Source of the DNA: Bacteriovoracaceae bacterium
GTDB lineage: Bacteria; Bdellovibrionota; Bacteriovoracia; Bacteriovoracales; Bacteriovoracaceae
DNA: 7,381 nucleotides
Assembly (NCBI GenBank): GCA_023151145.1
Contig: JAKLJM010000104.1
Location: forward strand, 1,083-8,463
Direction of reading: 5' to 3'
In this document: positions 5,643-7,381 of the stretch, piece by piece
How positions within the stretch are numbered: position 1 is the first letter of the stretch
Layout: every line of letters begins with the position of its first letter
Program-made: the position numbers and the translations under genes
Notes under the pieces: generated by a model
What the model was told of the DNA's origin: nothing
The model's input: the letters and a program-made list of their open reading frames with translations, nothing else
The model's database searches: none

Positions 5643-6368
5643 TTATTTATAGGGAATTGCAGGCACATCTTGGCAAAAAAGAGGGATACCTTCTTGCTGG
5701 AGCGGAAATGCTCTTTTATCTAATGAATAGGCCCAGTTAAGGGTTTTAAGTTGGATTTTTACAAATTTCACTGATAGTGGGCGTGGATCTTTTAAGCCTA
5801 ATCTCAAAGAATCTGTGTAATGCTTGTCCATTAGCCAAATGGTTCGTGCCAATGATTCAACAAAATGTCGCGTGAGGCAGTTTTGATTTGTTGCGGCCAA
5901 TGCTCCAAAATCTAACAGCTCACGGGCTTTTTCTAGAATTGATGAATATTCTTCGTCTTCAATGTGTTTAAGCCATTCTCTTTTTAATGTTCCAATATCA
6001 ATGTTCTTTCTCTCGATTGGAAATTGATCGTCAAGAAAACGAGGTCGAAATTGTGGGGTCTCTTTCATGTCGATTAATTCTTCATGGAAAAGAGGGATTC
6101 CATTTTTTAAATAGGGCAAAGCCAACAGATCTAGGCGATTCGTGGCAAAGAGTGCGAGCTCTTCCATCAAAATTAGCTCGTAGGAAAGCACAAGGCTCTT
6201 ATTCTTTGTGAGTTTGGCATACAGCGGGGCGCGAGTCTTATTTAAAGTAGAGGCGTCTTTTAAATGTTTACGAATGGGTAAGTATGGCATTAGAGAAAAC
6301 TCTTTCTCTGCATGGGGAAATGCTAAGGTTGAGAACAAAGATAGGAGTAGGACAGTCAAGAATTTCAT
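5643..6368 (-). CDS. Exported helical protein of unknown function with a repeated G-I-P-L-F motif
   Basis: A 241-residue protein. Residues 1-20 form a signal peptide (K2, L-rich core, cleavage near P-H-A). The mature chain is predicted mostly helical, with only two cysteines (164 and 232). The pentapeptide G-I-P-L-F occurs twice, at 90-94 (N-G-I-P-L-F-H) and 227-231 (E-G-I-P-L-F-C), each ending a helical stretch. This hints at an internal duplication or two equivalent loops. The central part holds Trp132, Trp178 and Trp212 and a run of conserved-looking charged helices (120-200). I recognise no domain. The ATG at 6368 lacks a Shine-Dalgarno (TCTCTCT precedes it) but is required for the signal peptide; a TAAAAT -10 just upstream may make the transcript leaderless. 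It is divergent from the HD-type signalling gene and lies upstream of, and codirectional with, the paralogue pair, separated by 110 bp with its own promoter. I see no intrinsic terminator after it. Confidence 0.78.
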   Translation of the reverse strand: MKFLTVLLLSLFSTLAFPHAEKEFSLMPYLPIRKHLKDASTLNKTRAPLYAKLTKNKSLVLSYELILMEELALFATNRLDLLALPYLKNGIPLFHEELIDMKETPQFRPRFLDDQFPIERKNIDIGTLKREWLKHIEDEEYSSILEKARELLDFGALAATNQNCLTRHFVESLARTIWLMDKHYTDSLRLGLKDPRPLSVKFVKIQLKTLNWAYSLDKRAFPLQQEGIPLFCQDVPAIPYK

Positions 6369-6374
6369 AGAGAG

Positions 6375-6380
6375 ATTTTA
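6375..6380 (-). promoter_or_regulatory. Candidate -10 element abutting the start of the helical exported protein
   Basis: TAAAAT on the minus strand (5 of 6 to TATAAT) ends 6 bases before ATG 6368, which would put the transcript start at about the A of ATG. The best -35 at a suitable distance is only TTACTA (complement of 6399-6404, 18-bp spacer). The element explains the missing Shine-Dalgarno but is unproven. Confidence 0.3.
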
Positions 6381-6407
6381 GCAAAATTCTTCATGAGCTA
6401 GTAAAAA

Positions 6408-6436
6408 TTGAGAAAAATTTACAGGGGCAATTTAGT
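6408..6436 (+). promoter_or_regulatory. Promoter candidate for the signalling protein gene
   Basis: TTGAGA (6408-6413, 5 of 6), a 17-bp spacer and TTTAGT (6431-6436, 4 of 6). Transcription would start near 6443, about 28 nt before ATG 6471. It lies back to back with the minus-strand -10 at 6375-6380. A perfect inverted repeat AAGAGA-ATC-TCTCTT (6438-6452) spans the predicted start point and could be an operator or a 5' hairpin. Confidence 0.4.
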
Positions 6437-6470
6437 AAAGAGAATCTCTCTTGGTTCCGATAGGTTGGAC

Positions 6471-7381
6471 ATGTCAAAACAACTACTCATTCTTTCTTCG
6501 GATAGCGAATATTCACAAGTCTTAAGACTTAATCTTCTAAAGCATTTAGCAGTCGAAGTCGTCGATATGACCTCCTTAGAAGATGGCATAGCCTTTTTAG
6601 ATATTCTACCAACGATTAATATGGTGATTATTAAGACCCCAGGCTTTAGCGAGTATCAGGTTGGGGAATTTATAACTTATCTGCAAGAAAAAGAAATAGT
6701 GGCCCCGGTCCTGGTTTTGGGCCCAATGGTCTTACCAGTTCCTAGCAATGTGAAGTTTGAAAGAAATACAAAAGATTTCAAAAATCTGGCGAACAAAATT
6801 GGATCTACGATTGGAGAAGAGATCAATCGTTTGGATTTTCAAAGTCTTTCGGAATTTCAATCTATTCCCGTTGATTTCTTTTTAAATATTAACTCATCAA
6901 GTTTAGGTTGTGATGTTTATATAAGAATAAAAAAAGCTGAAAACGATTTTCAATTTGTTAAAAGACTTCATTCAAATGATCAATTCACTCGTGCTGATAT
7001 CGAAAAATATCGTCAAAGTGGTTTGAAAGAATTTTATATTACAAAAAATCATTTCCCAGATTTTGTCAATTACGTCACAGATCAGCTGATCCAAAAACTT
7101 TCATCAGATAAAATCACAGGGCTTGAGAGATTGAAGTTATCCGTTGAAGTTTTTGAAGTGACAAAAGAAAGAATTCGCATTCTCGGAGTTGATGAATACA
7201 CAAAATCATTGGTTGATGAAAGTATTCATTCAATGATGAAATCATTAAGTGAAAAAAACTCACTTGCGTCTTTATATCAGCTAGTGAGATCAAATCAGTT
7301 ATCCTATTCTTATACTCATTCTTACATAATCGCATTATTGTTGCATAAAGTGATTGAAAGTTTTGACTGGAAATCCCCTAT
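6471..7381 (+). CDS. Degenerate receiver plus HD/HD-GYP-like signalling protein, 3'-partial
   Basis: 303 codons are open to the right edge. ATG 6471 has a modest TAGG (6461-6464) 6 bases upstream, and no membrane segment or signal peptide is seen, so the protein is cytoplasmic. Residues 4-115 look like a response-regulator receiver fold (L-L-I-L-S-S-D-S-E first strand, M-V-I-I-K-T-P-G third strand, A-P-V-L-V-L-G fourth strand). The phosphoacceptor Asp is replaced by Lys55 and the acidic pair is incomplete, so phosphorylation is unlikely. Residues 132-210 form a middle domain with C-D-V-Y-I-R-I, V-K-R-L-H and D-I-E-K-Y-x-x-x-G-L-K-E-F-Y-I. This resembles the module that commonly precedes HD-GYP domains. 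From about 278, S-Y-T-H-S-Y-I-I-A-L-L-L-H-K-V-I-E looks like the first helix of an HD or HD-GYP domain, the class that hydrolyses cyclic di-GMP. The catalytic HD and GYP residues would lie beyond the window, so activity cannot be judged. Confidence 0.72.
   Translation, partial: MSKQLLILSSDSEYSQVLRLNLLKHLAVEVVDMTSLEDGIAFLDILPTINMVIIKTPGFSEYQVGEFITYLQEKEIVAPVLVLGPMVLPVPSNVKFERNTKDFKNLANKIGSTIGEEINRLDFQSLSEFQSIPVDFFLNINSSSLGCDVYIRIKKAENDFQFVKRLHSNDQFTRADIEKYRQSGLKEFYITKNHFPDFVNYVTDQLIQKLSSDKITGLERLKLSVEVFEVTKERIRILGVDEYTKSLVDESIHSMMKSLSEKNSLASLYQLVRSNQLSYSYTHSYIIALLLHKVIESFDWKSP

Noticed and set aside
5987..6211. 74-codon plus-strand open frame antisense to the helical exported gene
   Set aside because: No ribosome binding site or protein-like pattern; the minus-strand frame has a clean signal peptide.
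7114..7335. 73-codon minus-strand open frame antisense to the signalling gene
   Set aside because: Composition is unlike a real protein, and the plus-strand frame is continuous to the window edge with recognisable domains.

Overview
The window is about one-third G+C and densely packed. It has nine protein genes, and all but the last one or two clearly encode exported proteins: cleavable signal peptides, one lipoprotein lipobox and several cysteine-bearing small proteins. Together with one large cytoplasmic signalling protein, this recalls low-GC Bdellovibrio-like predators and relatives (Bacteriovoracales: Bacteriovorax, Halobacteriovorax, Peredibacter). That placement is an inference from gene style; no rRNA or marker gene is present. 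I see no tRNA, rRNA, IS element, integrase, CRISPR array or phage gene.

Left part (1-1576): a YiiX/YebB-like permuted NlpC/P60 cysteine hydrolase is open to the left edge and therefore 5'-truncated. It converges with a small exported protein (minus strand) on one shared bidirectional terminator in the 26-bp gap.

Divergent control region (1577-1798): 222 bp without a gene. It holds a run of eight G, two abutting perfect palindromes of the same design (TTCTA-GG-TAGAA and TTCTAA-GG-TTAGAA), a third AT-rich palindrome and a weak promoter for the rightward genes.

Middle (1799-4493, plus strand): a GTG-started, cysteine-rich exported protein with an Asn-Cys-Trp plus Gly-Asp...His-Gly-Phe-Ile-Tyr pattern, probably a divergent NlpC/P60-like hydrolase. 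It is followed 7 bp later by a small lipoprotein and then by a complete exported M14 zinc carboxypeptidase, whose start is better placed 12 bp downstream of the first ATG. A second bidirectional terminator separates this block from the converging minus-strand block.

Right part (4523-6368, minus strand): an unrecognised helical exported protein is followed by a strong sigma70-type promoter (TTGACA-17-TAATAT) driving two tandem paralogous exported four-cysteine proteins. The two overlap as TAATG.

Far right (6471-7381, plus strand): the first 303 codons of a cytoplasmic signalling protein. It has a receiver-like domain lacking the phosphoacceptor Asp, a middle domain, and the beginning of what looks like an HD/HD-GYP domain, cut by the window edge. 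It is transcribed divergently from the helical exported protein across 102 bp.

The common theme is the cell envelope: two likely papain-fold cysteine hydrolases and one metallocarboxypeptidase sit among small secreted proteins. The sequence does not show that they form one pathway; convergent and divergent gene pairs split them into at least five transcription units.
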